Assembly (NCBI RefSeq): GCF_008727715.1
Contig: NZ_CP044218.1
Location: 4,419,501-4,483,500 of the forward strand
DNA: 64,000 bases
Reading direction: 5' to 3'
DNA from: Mesorhizobium terrae
GTDB taxonomy: Bacteria > Pseudomonadota > Alphaproteobacteria > Rhizobiales > Rhizobiaceae
Shown piece by piece: positions 1 through 10,022 of the stretch (position 1 is the first letter of the stretch; each line of letters opens with the position of its first letter). The notes beneath the pieces were generated by a model. That model was not told the DNA's origin and ran no database searches. It was given only the letters and a program-made list of their open reading frames with translations. The position numbers were made by a program, and so were the translations under genes.

Positions 1-462
1 ATCGCCGGAGAGGCGGTCGGTGGCGAGACCGCTGCCGCAGCACCCGCAAAGACCGCCGATGCCGCCAGGAATGGCGACGCCAAGGACCTGTCCGGCTCTG
101 CCATAGTCCTGCTCGTCGAGGACGAGGACGCGGTGCGCATGGGTGGGGTCAGGGCGCTGAAGTCGCGCGGCTATACCGTGCACGAGGCGACGTCAGGCGT
201 CGAGGCGCTGGAGATTTTCGACGAACTCAAGGGCAAGATCGACATCGTCGTGTCGGACGTGGTGATGCCGGAGATGGACGGGCCGACCCTGCTCGGCGAA
301 CTGCGCAAGCGCCAGCCCAACATCAAGTTCGTCTTCGTCTCGGGTTATGCCGAGGACGCTTTCGCCAAGAACCTGCCGGCCGATGCCCAATTCGGCTTCC
401 TGCCGAAGCCGTTCTCGCTCAAGCAATTGGCAACCGTCGTCAAGGACGTGCTGGAAAGCTGA
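1..462 (+). CDS. cckA: Hybrid sensor histidine kinase, C-terminal receiver (CckA-like), partial
   Basis: C-terminal 153 residues of a hybrid histidine kinase; the frame is open from the first base, so the kinase part lies upstream of the window. Residues 35-150 are a CheY-like receiver: acidic cluster VEDED (39-43), phospho-accepting Asp of VVSDVVMP (about 86), Ser of VSGYAE (about 114) and the conserved Lys of LPKPFS (about 136). An Ala-rich linker precedes it. The wording resembles CckA of Rhizobiales, which feeds phosphate through ChpT to CtrA and CpdR for cell-cycle control (family knowledge). Identity rests on the receiver alone, so another hybrid kinase remains possible. It ends 9 bases before the convergent gene at 472. 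Confidence 0.8.
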   Translation: MAGEAVGGETAAAAPAKTADAARNGDAKDLSGSAIVLLVEDEDAVRMGGVRALKSRGYTVHEATSGVEALEIFDELKGKIDIVVSDVVMPEMDGPTLLGELRKRQPNIKFVFVSGYAEDAFAKNLPADAQFGFLPKPFSLKQLATVVKDVLES

Positions 463-471
463 GTTTTCGAC

Positions 472-861
472 CTAGCGCAGCGTGCAGGTCGCGGCGCTCG
501 CCGCGCCGTCGGGCTGGCGCATGATGATGTCGAAGAAGATATTCTTCGGCCCGTCCTCGGTGGCCTGGGTGAGGGAGACCTTGTTGCCGCCAGTCGAGAA
601 GCCGCCGAGCGGCCCAAGCCAGGTGATCTCGCCGTTCTTGTCCATCTCGTAATTGTACCCCTGCATGGCCGGTCCGTAGGTCGGGCCGCTATAGACGCGT
701 CCCTTGATGGTGATGTCACCGAGATAGAGGAAGGCGCCAAGCAGGTAGACCTCGCAGCGATAGCCGCCGTCGGGCAGGGTGCCGTCGGCGATACCGGCGC
801 GTGCACTGCCGGCAACAAGTGCTGCGGCGAGCGAAAGCGGGATCAGGAGGCGGCGCTTCAT
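472..861 (-). CDS. Small exported hypothetical protein
   Basis: A 129-residue protein of unknown function. The N-terminus chosen (MKRRLLIPLSLAAALVAGSARA) has a positive start, a hydrophobic core and an Ala-X-Ala-type cleavage site, so it is a signal peptide; a start 12 codons upstream (897) would bury it. The mature part of about 107 residues is rich in Gly and aromatic residues (YRCEVYL, GYNYEMDKNG, GGFSTGGNK) and has two Cys (one near the start of the mature part, one four residues from the end) that could form a disulfide in the periplasm. No catalytic motif is visible. It converges on the cckA end and is read away from the gap at 862-1177. Confidence 0.7.
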   Translation of the reverse strand: MKRRLLIPLSLAAALVAGSARAGIADGTLPDGGYRCEVYLLGAFLYLGDITIKGRVYSGPTYGPAMQGYNYEMDKNGEITWLGPLGGFSTGGNKVSLTQATEDGPKNIFFDIIMRQPDGAASAATCTLR

Positions 862-1177
862 CGGCTGGATCCGGTTGCGTTGCCAAGCATGCAGCATTTT
901 TTCGACAGAGCCGCAACATTGGAACGGGAAGGCGCTTGCGTAATGTGGAGCGCTGCAATCATATATAGCCGACCTCTAATACGGCTCTTGGCCTTACCGA
1001 TCCATGTTATGCTTTGCATGGCCTTGGTGAGTCGGCCGTTTTTCCGCGTCACACTTGATTTGGGGGCAGATCGAGGAAGACGTCGCCGGCGCTGGCAAGT
1101 TCCACGCAAGCGATGAAGCGTAGGCTTCCTTCCGCGATCTGAGCGTTGCTAAGCGCATCGGGCAAGGGGACGGGCCG
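862..1177. other. Intergenic gap with no convincing gene
   Basis: About 316 bases between the leftward exported protein and the rightward 58-residue gene, so both promoters should lie here. Short open frames on both strands have no ribosome site or recognisable product. I see no tRNA, riboswitch or strong palindrome. Confidence 0.5.
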
Positions 1178-1354
1178 GTGGAGACTTTCTTCGAGGACTA
1201 CCAGAAACGGCGCCTGGTCAACCGCGCCGACATTCTGACCGCCATCAATATTCTGAAATCGCAGGGCTATGACGAGGACGAGATCATTACCGAGATCACG
1301 CGCGTCTTTTATGTCGACCTCGATGAATACAATGAGCTGGTAAGGGCAGCCTGA
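1178..1354 (+). CDS. Conserved-looking 58-residue acidic protein
   Basis: Small gene with a GTG start preceded by AGGGGA about 8 bases upstream; a stop at 1121 in frame leaves no ATG alternative. The product begins METFFEDYQKRRLV and is strongly acidic in its second half (YDEDEIITEI, DLDEYNEL). It reads as two amphipathic helices, like a small protein-protein interaction module. Codon use shows the strong third-position G/C bias of the neighbours, which supports real coding. Function is unknown; no DNA-binding or metal motif is seen. The longer open frame on the opposite strand (1049-1390) lacks a start signal and is taken as its shadow. Confidence 0.6.
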   Translation: METFFEDYQKRRLVNRADILTAINILKSQGYDEDEIITEITRVFYVDLDEYNELVRAA

Positions 1355-1448
1355 TCCGGGTGCGGCCAGGCCTTCGGGCTTAGCCAACAAGAGCCGGGAT
1401 CGCTGTGCTCCTTTGTGGTATTATCGCTGATGCAGCGGGGGACGCGGC

Positions 1449-2456
1449 ATGAAGCACCTCATCGTCGTTCATGGCAGGGACATCAAGCCGGCGGGTTCGG
1501 AGCTCGCCTCGCTGTCGAAGCGGGCGATCGTCAGAGGCTTGCAGCGGGCAGGGCGCGCCGACATCGCCCAAGGCGTGGCGAGTGGCGCTGTTCGTTTCTC
1601 CAGCGCCTATTACGGTGACATCAACAACCGCATCGAAGCTTCCTACAGCGCCAAGACGGCGGCGCTGCTGACCGCGCAGAACGATGCCGGTTACGCTTTC
1701 AGGCCGTGCTTTCCTGCCGCCGAGCTGGAAGCGGCCTACGCCATGACCGACGCGCTGCGCAGCTTCAACCTGGCCGCCTATCGGCATGTGCTGGATATCG
1801 CCGATGACTGGCGGCTGCTCGACGAGGCGGCGGATGCCGCCAGCCTGTTCGGCAGCCTTCTCACCTTCGGCCTGCTCAACACGCTGGTGGTGGAAACGGT
1901 CAAGTCGGACCTCACCGCCTATCTGACCTCGCAGCGTGTCGGCTCCGAGATCCGCGCCCGGCTGCAGCAGGTTCTGGAGCCGGCACTGGCGGCGGGCGAC
2001 GACATCTGCCTGGTCACCCACAGCCTCGGCTGCATGGTCGCCTATGATGTCTTCTGGAAATATTCGTTCCGGTCCGAATACGCGCATATGCGCGACGCCG
2101 GCCGGAAGGTGAACCTGTGGCTCACCATCGGCTGTCCGCTGGGCGAGGTCGGCGTGCAGCGCAACCTGCTCGACGGTGTGGTGCTGGACGACGAGAAATA
2201 TCCGCGCGACCAGTTCCTCGACTGGGTCAACGTACATGCCGAGGACGACTATATCGCCCATGCCGAAAGCATGCGTTCGGCGTTCTCGACCATGCGTTCG
2301 AAGAAGTATTGCCGTTCGATCACAGACAAGAAGATCTACAATTGCTGGTATTACCGCGACGCCGCCAAGGGGCGGCTCGTGTCCAACCCGCACGACCTTT
2401 ACGGCTACCTGATGAACCAGGACACGGCCAAATACATCGCGCAATGGGCGGCTTAG
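1449..2456 (+). CDS. Alpha/beta-hydrolase-like hypothetical protein
   Basis: A 335-residue cytosolic protein. It opens with a beta strand ending in an oxyanion-type HGR (MKHLIVVHGRD) and has a nucleophile-elbow sequence VTHSLGCM with Ser192, the pattern of esterases and lipases where the first Gly is replaced by Thr-His. Candidate acid and base residues follow (DWVNVHAEDDYIAH, residues 258-272). The family looks like the serine hydrolases annotated only as hypothetical proteins in rhizobia; the substrate cannot be told. The start is the ATG after GGGGGACGCGGC. It converges with pccB, 10 bases between stops. Confidence 0.65.
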   Translation: MKHLIVVHGRDIKPAGSELASLSKRAIVRGLQRAGRADIAQGVASGAVRFSSAYYGDINNRIEASYSAKTAALLTAQNDAGYAFRPCFPAAELEAAYAMTDALRSFNLAAYRHVLDIADDWRLLDEAADAASLFGSLLTFGLLNTLVVETVKSDLTAYLTSQRVGSEIRARLQQVLEPALAAGDDICLVTHSLGCMVAYDVFWKYSFRSEYAHMRDAGRKVNLWLTIGCPLGEVGVQRNLLDGVVLDDEKYPRDQFLDWVNVHAEDDYIAHAESMRSAFSTMRSKKYCRSITDKKIYNCWYYRDAAKGRLVSNPHDLYGYLMNQDTAKYIAQWAA

Positions 2457-2466
2457 GCCGCGCCGC

Positions 2467-3999
2467 CTAGAGCGGAATGTTGTCGTGCTTCTTCCAGGGG
2501 TTCTGGAGGTCCTTGTTGCGCAGCATCCTGAGCGCGCGCGCCACACGCCGGCGCGTCGAATGCGGCATGATCACCTCGTCGACATAACCGCGCTCCGCCG
2601 CCACGAAAGGCGACAGGAAACGATCCTCGTAGCGCTTGGTGTGGGCGGCGATCTTGTCGGCGTCGCCGATATCCTTGCGGTAGATGATCTCAACCGCGCC
2701 CTTGGCGCCCATCACCGCGATCTGCGCCGTCGGCCAGGCGTAGTTCATGTCGCCGCGCAGATGTTTCGAGGCCATGACGTCATAGGCGCCGCCAAAGGCC
2801 TTGCGGGTGATCACGGTCACCTTCGGCACGGTCGCCTCGGCATAGGCGAACAGAAGCTTGGCGCCATGCTTGATCAGTCCGCCATATTCCTGCGCGGTGC
2901 CCGGCAGGAAACCCGGTACGTCAACGAAGGTGACGAGGGGGATGTTGAAACAGTCGCAGAAGCGCACGAAACGCGCCGCCTTGCGGCTTGCGTCCGAATC
3001 CAGAACGCCGGCCAGCACCATCGGCTGGTTGGCGATGAAACCCACCGTGCGGCCCTCGACGCGGCCGAGGCCGGTGACGATGTTCTTGGCGAAGGAGGCC
3101 TGGATTTCGAAGAAGTCGCCTTCGTCCACCGTCTTCAGGATCAGTTCCTTGATGTCGTAGGGCTTGTTGGCGTTGTCGGGAATCAGGCGGTCGAGCGACA
3201 TGTCGTGGTCGGTCACCGACTGGTAGCATTCGATCTCGGGGATCTCGGCGGTGTTGGAGGCCGGCAAGAGGTCAACCAGCCGCCGCATCTGCAGCAGCGC
3301 CTCGACGTCATTGTCATAGGCGCCGTCGGCGATCGACGATTTCGTCGTGTGCACGGAGGCGCCGCCGAGCTGTTCGGCCGTCACCGTCTCGTTGGTCACC
3401 GTCTTCACCACGTCCGGTCCGGTGACGAACATGTAGGAGGTGTCGCGCACCATGAAGATGAAGTCGGTCATTGCCGGCGAATAGACGTCGCCGCCGGCGC
3501 AGGGGCCCATGATCAGCGAAATCTGCGGGATGACGCCGGAGGCCAAGACGTTGCGCTGGAAGATTTCGGCATAACCGCCGAGAGCGGCCACGCCTTCCTG
3601 GATGCGGGCGCCGCCGGCGTCGTAGAGGCCGATGATCGGCGCGCGGTTGCGCAGCGCCATATCCTGTACCTTCATCACCTTCTCGGCATGGGCTTCCGAC
3701 AGCGAGCCGCCGAACACGGTGAAATCCTTGGCGAAGAGATAGACCGGGCGGCCGTTGACCGTGCCCCAGCCGGTGACGACGCCGTCGCCGGCCACCTTCG
3801 ATTTCTCCATGCCGAAATCGGTCGAGCGGTGCTCGACATACATGTCGAACTCCTCGAACGAACCTTCGTCGAGGAAGATCTCGATGCGCTCGCGCGCGGT
3901 CAGCTTGCCCTTGGCGTGCTGGGCGTCGATGCGGGCCTGGCCGCCGCCAAGCCTGGCGATCTCGCGCCGACGCTCGAGTTCCTTCAGCACTTCCTTCAT
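2467..3999 (-). CDS. pccB: Propionyl-CoA carboxylase beta subunit (carboxyltransferase)
   Basis: A 510-residue carboxyltransferase that moves the carboxyl group from biotin to propionyl-CoA, giving methylmalonyl-CoA, in the cytosol with a biotinylated alpha subunit not in this window. Features of the crotonase-fold family are the N-terminal [20 protein letters not shown], the oxyanion-loop stretches GGARIQEGV and [12 protein letters not shown], and a C-terminal half with [22 protein letters not shown] and [13 protein letters not shown]. Length fits the family (about 510). The start is the MKEVLKELE methionine; an upstream in-frame Met at 4017 adds six unlikely residues. Methylcrotonyl or acetyl-CoA carboxylase paralogues are less likely given these sequences. 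Confidence 0.92.
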   Translation of the reverse strand: MKEVLKELERRREIARLGGGQARIDAQHAKGKLTARERIEIFLDEGSFEEFDMYVEHRSTDFGMEKSKVAGDGVVTGWGTVNGRPVYLFAKDFTVFGGSLSEAHAEKVMKVQDMALRNRAPIIGLYDAGGARIQEGVAALGGYAEIFQRNVLASGVIPQISLIMGPCAGGDVYSPAMTDFIFMVRDTSYMFVTGPDVVKTVTNETVTAEQLGGASVHTTKSSIADGAYDNDVEALLQMRRLVDLLPASNTAEIPEIECYQSVTDHDMSLDRLIPDNANKPYDIKELILKTVDEGDFFEIQASFAKNIVTGLGRVEGRTVGFIANQPMVLAGVLDSDASRKAARFVRFCDCFNIPLVTFVDVPGFLPGTAQEYGGLIKHGAKLLFAYAEATVPKVTVITRKAFGGAYDVMASKHLRGDMNYAWPTAQIAVMGAKGAVEIIYRKDIGDADKIAAHTKRYEDRFLSPFVAAERGYVDEVIMPHSTRRRVARALRMLRNKDLQNPWKKHDNIPL

Positions 4000-4485
4000 C
4001 GGGCGGCCTCCCTGCAATGCTCTGTCCGCTTTTGGTATCGGCGCGGCGAGGGGAGTGCAAGCAGGGCTTTGGTTTCACGATGCAAACCGGCATTTCGTCG
4101 CTTCGACGGCGAAATATTGGCGGGCCTTAAGGGCAAGCCCCGTCGCCGCATCGGGATAGCTCGTTCTGCCCGCTGGGATATATGCGCAATGCTGCAATGC
4201 AACATCGCGCTCTTGCTTTTTTGAGCGAACTCCTCCATATGCCGCTTCATAGGCGCTCGGGCCGGGGCTTTCCCGGCTTTCTCCTTGATTGAGACTGGTT
4301 GCGTCTGTTCCCCTTGCTTTGGGCAAGGCGGTGTAAGTCCCGCGGCAAGAGGCTGGCGGGCACGACAGCGCAGCCGAGCGGGCTAAAAGCCCGCCCGCCT
4401 TGTCGTCCCATTCCTGTTTTTGACGGCGGGTTGCGCCCGGCCGCCATCGCTGTTTGCGGCAATGTCCGCATGAAAGAAGATTGTT
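4000..4485. other. Divergent promoter region pccB / RNA helicase
   Basis: Nearly 490 bases between the divergent starts of pccB and the DEAD-box helicase. It contains a 27-bp near-perfect palindrome (4184-4210) and a hairpin GCGGGCT-AAA-AGCCCGC (4378-4394) about 90 bases before the helicase start, probably within its long 5' leader. A short reading frame, MKEDCFDQ (4470-4496), overlaps the helicase start out of frame. I see no other gene. Confidence 0.5.
4184..4210. promoter_or_regulatory. 27-bp near-perfect palindrome, candidate operator
   Basis: Symmetric about base 4197: outer arms GCGC (4184-4187, 4207-4210), middle arms ATG/CAT (4189-4191, 4203-4205) and core TGCA-A-TGCA (4193-4201), with only single unpaired positions between blocks. 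It lies 185 bases upstream of pccB and 276 bases upstream of the helicase. The binding factor is unknown; a regulator of propionyl-CoA metabolism would be a natural guess. Confidence 0.45.
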
Positions 4486-6021
<1,536 letters not shown>

Positions 6022-6030
6022 CCAACAGAG

Positions 6031-6069
6031 CGGGGCCATCCGGTTCGGATTGGCCCCGTTTTTCTTTTT
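6031..6069 (+). terminator. Rho-independent terminator of the RNA helicase gene
   Basis: CGGGGCCAATCC-like stem: CGGGGCCA (6031-6038) pairs with TGGCCCCG (6051-6058), with an inner ATCC/GGAT pairing around a short loop, followed by the T-rich run TTTTTCTTTTT. It sits 9 bases after the helicase stop. Confidence 0.85.
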
Positions 6070-6091
6070 GATGCCACATGCCTTGAAACCG

Positions 6092-6556
6092 ATGTCCTTC
6101 ACGTTACGCCGCCTGGTTCTTGAGGACATGGATCGTGTCGCCATCGTCCTGCGGCAAGCCTTCGACGAGCGACTGCCCTGGCTTGCCGGGCTGCACACGC
6201 CCGACGAGGACAGGGCCTTCTTCCGAAATCACGTCTATCGGACATGCGAGATCTGGGGTGCGCTAGACGGCGATATCGTCGGCTTCATCGCGTTCCGGGA
6301 CGGCTGGGTGGACCAGCTTTACGTGCTGCCGGCCCATCAGGGACGCGGTATGGGCACGGCATTGCTGGATATCGCCAAGGCAGCCTCACCGAGGGTGCAA
6401 CTATGGACGTTCCAGAAGAATTGGGCTGCGCGCGCTTTCTACGAAAAACACGGTTTTGCCGTCATCGAGGAAACCGACGGCAGCAGCAATGAAGAGCGCG
6501 AGCCCGACATTCTCTATCTGTGGCAGAAGCAATCTGCGGCGAACGGCTCAGTCTAG
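6092..6556 (+). CDS. GNAT-family N-acetyltransferase
   Basis: A 154-residue acetyl-CoA-dependent N-acyltransferase of the GNAT fold. Starting at MSFTLRRLVLEDMD it shows the usual first strand and helix, and the acetyl-CoA pyrophosphate loop QGRGMGTALL following LYVLPAH (motif A). The C-terminal WTFQKNWAARAFYEKHGF is the classic motif B. The substrate is not predictable. An ATG at 6071 is possible but overlaps the T-run of the terminator just upstream, so 6092 is preferred. It converges with hutC, 12 bases apart. Confidence 0.82.
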   Translation: MSFTLRRLVLEDMDRVAIVLRQAFDERLPWLAGLHTPDEDRAFFRNHVYRTCEIWGALDGDIVGFIAFRDGWVDQLYVLPAHQGRGMGTALLDIAKAASPRVQLWTFQKNWAARAFYEKHGFAVIEETDGSSNEEREPDILYLWQKQSAANGSV

Positions 6557-6568
6557 GCGGGAAGCGCT

Positions 6569-7297
6569 TTAGGTTCCCTGAGATGGGGCGAAGCGAGCCA
6601 CCAACTCGTGGCTTTCGGCGGCATAGACGAAACGCACCTGCGTGACCGGGTGTTCGGCGTTCCAGGTACGCCGCTCCACCACCAGGCAAGGCGCGCCGAC
6701 CGCAATGTCGAGAGCAGTTGCAATCGCCTGGTCCGCCGCCATGGCGCGGATGCGATGTTCGGCGGCATTCCACGGCACGCGCCCGACCAGCCAGGGGCTC
6801 GGGCTGATGTCGAAGAACTCTTCTTCGTCCGCTTCCGGCACGGCGGTCAGGTTGATCAGGCGCCGTTCCTGGCAGAACGGCCGCTTGCCGGCGAAGTGCC
6901 GGCATTCCAGCGCCAGTACCGGTCCGGCGGTTTCGAGGCCGAGCAGGTCGCGATCTTCGGTGTTGGAGCGGCGCTTGTGTCGCGACACGCGCTCGTAGCG
7001 GTAGGGCAGGCCGGTCACCTCGACCTCGGTGCGGATATCGTGGATTTCGAGAATCGCCGCCTGCGAATGCGGCTGGCGCACGAAACTGCCGGAGCGGCGG
7101 CGGCGCTCGATCAGCCCGGCCTTGGCCAACTGCGACAGCGCCTTGTTCACCGTCATGCGCGAGCAACTGTACTCGGCGGTCAGTTCATGCTCGAAGGGAA
7201 TGCGATGGCCGGGGGCCCAGGTTCCCGACAGGATCTTCTCGCTGATGTCAGACAGGATACGCTGATGCAGCGACGACGGTTCCGCTGTCATGGTCAT
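6569..7297 (-). CDS. hutC: Histidine utilization repressor HutC (GntR family)
   Basis: A 242-residue repressor of the HutC branch of GntR regulators. Residues 8-75 are the winged helix (ILSGTWAPGHRIPFEHELTAEYSCSRMTVNKALSQLAKAGLIERRRRSGSF in short blocks), and residues about 95-235 form the UTRA ligand-binding domain (ALECRHFAGKRPFCQERRLIN, DQAIATALDI). In other bacteria HutC is released from DNA by urocanate. It lies 36 bases downstream of hutF on the same strand, so the two are co-transcribed, and its likely operator is the palindrome at 8747-8760 between hutF and hutI. Confidence 0.92.
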   Translation of the reverse strand: MTMTAEPSSLHQRILSDISEKILSGTWAPGHRIPFEHELTAEYSCSRMTVNKALSQLAKAGLIERRRRSGSFVRQPHSQAAILEIHDIRTEVEVTGLPYRYERVSRHKRRSNTEDRDLLGLETAGPVLALECRHFAGKRPFCQERRLINLTAVPEADEEEFFDISPSPWLVGRVPWNAAEHRIRAMAADQAIATALDIAVGAPCLVVERRTWNAEHPVTQVRFVYAAESHELVARFAPSQGT

Positions 7298-7333
7298 CAG
7301 TCTGCATCCCCCATCTTTTCAATCCGGCGGCCG

Positions 7334-8689
7334 TCAACCGGCCGACAGCTTGATCATCACATTCCGGAAGCGTTCGGCAATGGCCTCGCGCGCAAAATGA
7401 CGGCCGTTCTCGACCCGTTTCTTGCCATGCACCCATGCGCAGTCAATTTGCGTGCCGTTCGCGAAGATCCACGCGTCGAGAATGGCGTCGCCGGATTTGC
7501 CGGCAAGTGAAGGGTGGTTCGCATCAAGCGAGACGAAATCGGCGGGCGCGCCGGCTTCGAGGCCGGTTTTCGCAACACCGAGCGCCTGGTTGCCGCCGAC
7601 CAGGGCGGAGTTGAACAAGTTCCGGCCGTTGGATTGGCCGGGCGCGACCAAAACGTTGCGGGCGCGGTGCAGGATGCGCTCGGAATATTCGAGCTGGCGC
7701 AGTTCGTCACTGACGCCGATCAGCACGTTGGAATCGGAACCGACGCCGTAGCGGCCGCCATGGCTTGAGAACAGGGGCCCGGAAAAGGTGCCGTCTCCCA
7801 GATTAGCCTCGGTAATCGGGCACAGCCCGGCGATAGCGCCGGATTTCGCCATGGCGATCGTCTCGGCATCGGTCATGTGGGTGGCGTGGATCAGACACCA
7901 GCGGCTGTCGACCTGCTGGTTTTCGAGCAGCCATTCGACCGGCCGCTTGCCTGACCAGGCAACGCAGTCGTCCACTTCCTTCACCTGCTCGGCGATGTGG
8001 ATGTGGATCGGCGCCAGTGGGAGCAGCTTGGCCACATCCGTCAGCTCCGCCGGCGTCGCGGCGCGCAGGCTGTGCGGTGCGACGCCGACAACGCCTCCAT
8101 CGAGGGCGCCTACAGTCTTCCGCGATTTGTCGAGAAGTTTCGAGAACGCGTTGAGATCGTTGATGAAACGCCTCTGTCCTTCGTTGGGCGCGGTGCCGCC
8201 GAAGCTGGAATGCGCATAGAACACCGGCAGCAAGGTCAGCCCTAGCCCGGTCGCGCTGGCGGCGGCGGCGATGCGCTCGGCCATTTCCGCGATGTTGGCA
8301 TAGGCGCTGCCGTCGTGGTCATGATGCAGATAGTGGAACTCGCCAACTCGGCAAAAACCGGCCTCGAGCATCTCGACATAAAGCTGCGACGCGACCGCCT
8401 CGACATCGTCGGGCGTCATCGACAGCGCGAAGCGATACATCACCTCGCGCCAGCTCCAGAAAGAGTCGGCGCCGGGGCCGCGCGTTTCGGCAAGGCCGGC
8501 CATGCCACGCTGAAAGGCGTGGCTGTGCAGGTTCGGCATGCCCGGGACGACGATGGCGTGCCGTTCGTCGCCGGGCTGCGCGGTGGTGTCGGGTTGCACC
8601 GAGGCAAGCGCGCCGTTGGAAACCGCGATGCGCACATTCCTGCGCCAGCCGTCGGCTAAAAGCGCCTGTTCCGCAAAGATTGCCGTCAC
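7334..8689 (-). CDS. hutF: Formimidoylglutamate deiminase
   Basis: A 451-residue amidohydrolase-superfamily enzyme that converts N-formimino-L-glutamate to N-formyl-L-glutamate and ammonia, the branch of histidine breakdown used with HutG. Metal-site signatures are visible: NLHSHAFQRGMAG, HIHIAEQ, IHATHM and GVGSDSNV. The start is GTG at 8689 (VTAIFAEQALLADGW), chosen because AGGGAGG lies 9 bases upstream and the length then fits the family; an ATG closer to that site is followed at once by a stop. Read divergently from hutI across the HutC operator. Confidence 0.93.
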   Translation of the reverse strand: MTAIFAEQALLADGWRRNVRIAVSNGALASVQPDTTAQPGDERHAIVVPGMPNLHSHAFQRGMAGLAETRGPGADSFWSWREVMYRFALSMTPDDVEAVASQLYVEMLEAGFCRVGEFHYLHHDHDGSAYANIAEMAERIAAAASATGLGLTLLPVFYAHSSFGGTAPNEGQRRFINDLNAFSKLLDKSRKTVGALDGGVVGVAPHSLRAATPAELTDVAKLLPLAPIHIHIAEQVKEVDDCVAWSGKRPVEWLLENQQVDSRWCLIHATHMTDAETIAMAKSGAIAGLCPITEANLGDGTFSGPLFSSHGGRYGVGSDSNVLIGVSDELRQLEYSERILHRARNVLVAPGQSNGRNLFNSALVGGNQALGVAKTGLEAGAPADFVSLDANHPSLAGKSGDAILDAWIFANGTQIDCAWVHGKKRVENGRHFAREAIAERFRNVMIKLSAG

Positions 8690-8746
8690 GCCATAATCCT
8701 CCCTGTGCGTAATCGACGCCAGAATAACACTTGCGCCGCGTCTCAA

Positions 8747-8760
8747 TATGTATATACATA
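8747..8760. promoter_or_regulatory. Candidate HutC operator
   Basis: Perfect 14-bp palindrome TATGTATATACATA between the divergent starts of hutF (8689) and hutI (8790). The core TGTATATACA matches the kind of site described for HutC repressors in other proteobacteria, and its position would cover both promoters. Confidence 0.8.
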
Positions 8761-8789
8761 ATTTCAGTGGAGTGAAGCGGAAAAAAGCT

Positions 8790-10022
8790 ATGGCTGAGGA
8801 GGAGAAGGGCCGGGCAGGGGCAAGCCGCGTGTGGCGCAATGCGCGCCTTGCGACGCTGGCCGAAACTGCCGCAGGTCTTGGTGAAATCGAACGCGGCGCC
8901 GTCGTGGCGCGCGATGGCCGCATTGCCTATGCTGGTCCCGAAGCGGACATGCCGGCAACTCCTTCCGGAACTCAAATCGTCGATTGCGAAGGCCGTTGGA
9001 TCACGCCCGGCCTTATCGACTGCCACACCCATCTCATCCATGCCGGTAACCGCGCCAACGAATTCGAGATGCGGCTGACTGGCGCCACCTATGAAGAAGT
9101 CGCCCGCGCCGGCGGCGGCATCGTTTCCTCGGTGAAGGCGCTGCGTGCGGCGAGCGAGGATGAGCTGGTCGCGCAGACCCTGCCGCGCCTCGATGCGTTG
9201 ATGGCCGAAGGCGTCACTACCGTAGAGGTGAAATCCGGCTACGGGCTCGATCTCGCCAATGAGAAGAAGTCGTTGAGGGCGGCGCGCCGCCTCGGCGTGG
9301 CGCGCCCGGTGACGGTGCGCACCACCTTCCTCGGCGCGCATGCGCTGCCGGTCGAGGCCAATGGCGACAAGGACGCTTACATCGACCTGGTGGCCAAAAC
9401 GATGCTGCCGGCGGTCGCCGCCGACAAGCTCGCCGACGCCGTCGACGGTTTCTGCGAGGGCATCGCCTTTTCGCCGGAGCAGATTGCCCGCGTTTTCGAC
9501 GCAGCGAAGGCTGCCGGCCTGCCGGTGAAGCTGCATGCCGACCAGCTGTCCAACCTGAATGGTGCCGCGCTTGCGGCCCGCTATGGTGCGCTCTCGGCCG
9601 ATCATCTCGAATATACCGACGATGCCGGTGCCGCGGCGATGGCCAAGGCTGGAACGGTCGCCGGCATCCTGCCCGGCGCCTATTATTTCATCCGCGAGAC
9701 GAAGAAGCCGCCGATCGCACTGTTTCGCCAGCATGGCGTGAAGATGGCGGTGGCCACCGACAACAATCCTGGCACTTCGCCGCTCACCTCGCTGCTGCTC
9801 ACCACGAACATGGCGGCGACGTTGTTTGGCATGACCGTTGACGAATGCATCGCCGGCATCACCCGCGAAGCCGCCCGCGCACTCGGATTGCAGGGCGAAA
9901 CCGGCACGCTGGAAGCCGGTAAATGGGCCGACCTCGCCATCTGGGATATCGAGCGGCCGGCTGAACTTGTTTATCGCATGGGCTTCAATCCGCTCCATGC
10001 TCGTATCTGGAGGGGACAATGA
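8790..10022 (+). CDS. hutI: Imidazolonepropionase
   Basis: A 410-residue amidohydrolase that opens the ring of 4-imidazolone-5-propionate to give N-formimino-L-glutamate, third step of histidine catabolism. Metal and substrate motifs: [27 protein letters not shown], and [14 protein letters not shown]. The start [10 protein letters not shown] is chosen because the upstream in-frame Met at 8748 lies inside the operator palindrome. The stop overlaps hutH by ATGA, showing translational coupling. First gene of the rightward hutIHGUD operon. Confidence 0.95.
   Translation: MAEEEKGRAGASRVWRNARLATLAETAAGLGEIERGAVVARDGRIAYAGPEADMPATPSGTQIVDCEGRWITPGLIDCHTHLIHAGNRANEFEMRLTGATYEEVARAGGGIVSSVKALRAASEDELVAQTLPRLDALMAEGVTTVEVKSGYGLDLANEKKSLRAARRLGVARPVTVRTTFLGAHALPVEANGDKDAYIDLVAKTMLPAVAADKLADAVDGFCEGIAFSPEQIARVFDAAKAAGLPVKLHADQLSNLNGAALAARYGALSADHLEYTDDAGAAAMAKAGTVAGILPGAYYFIRETKKPPIALFRQHGVKMAVATDNNPGTSPLTSLLLTTNMAATLFGMTVDECIAGITREAARALGLQGETGTLEAGKWADLAIWDIERPAELVYRMGFNPLHARIWRGQ

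Noticed and set aside
1049..1390. 113-codon minus-strand frame
   Set aside because: No ribosome site or recognisable product; the opposite 58-residue gene has both a site and coding-like composition.
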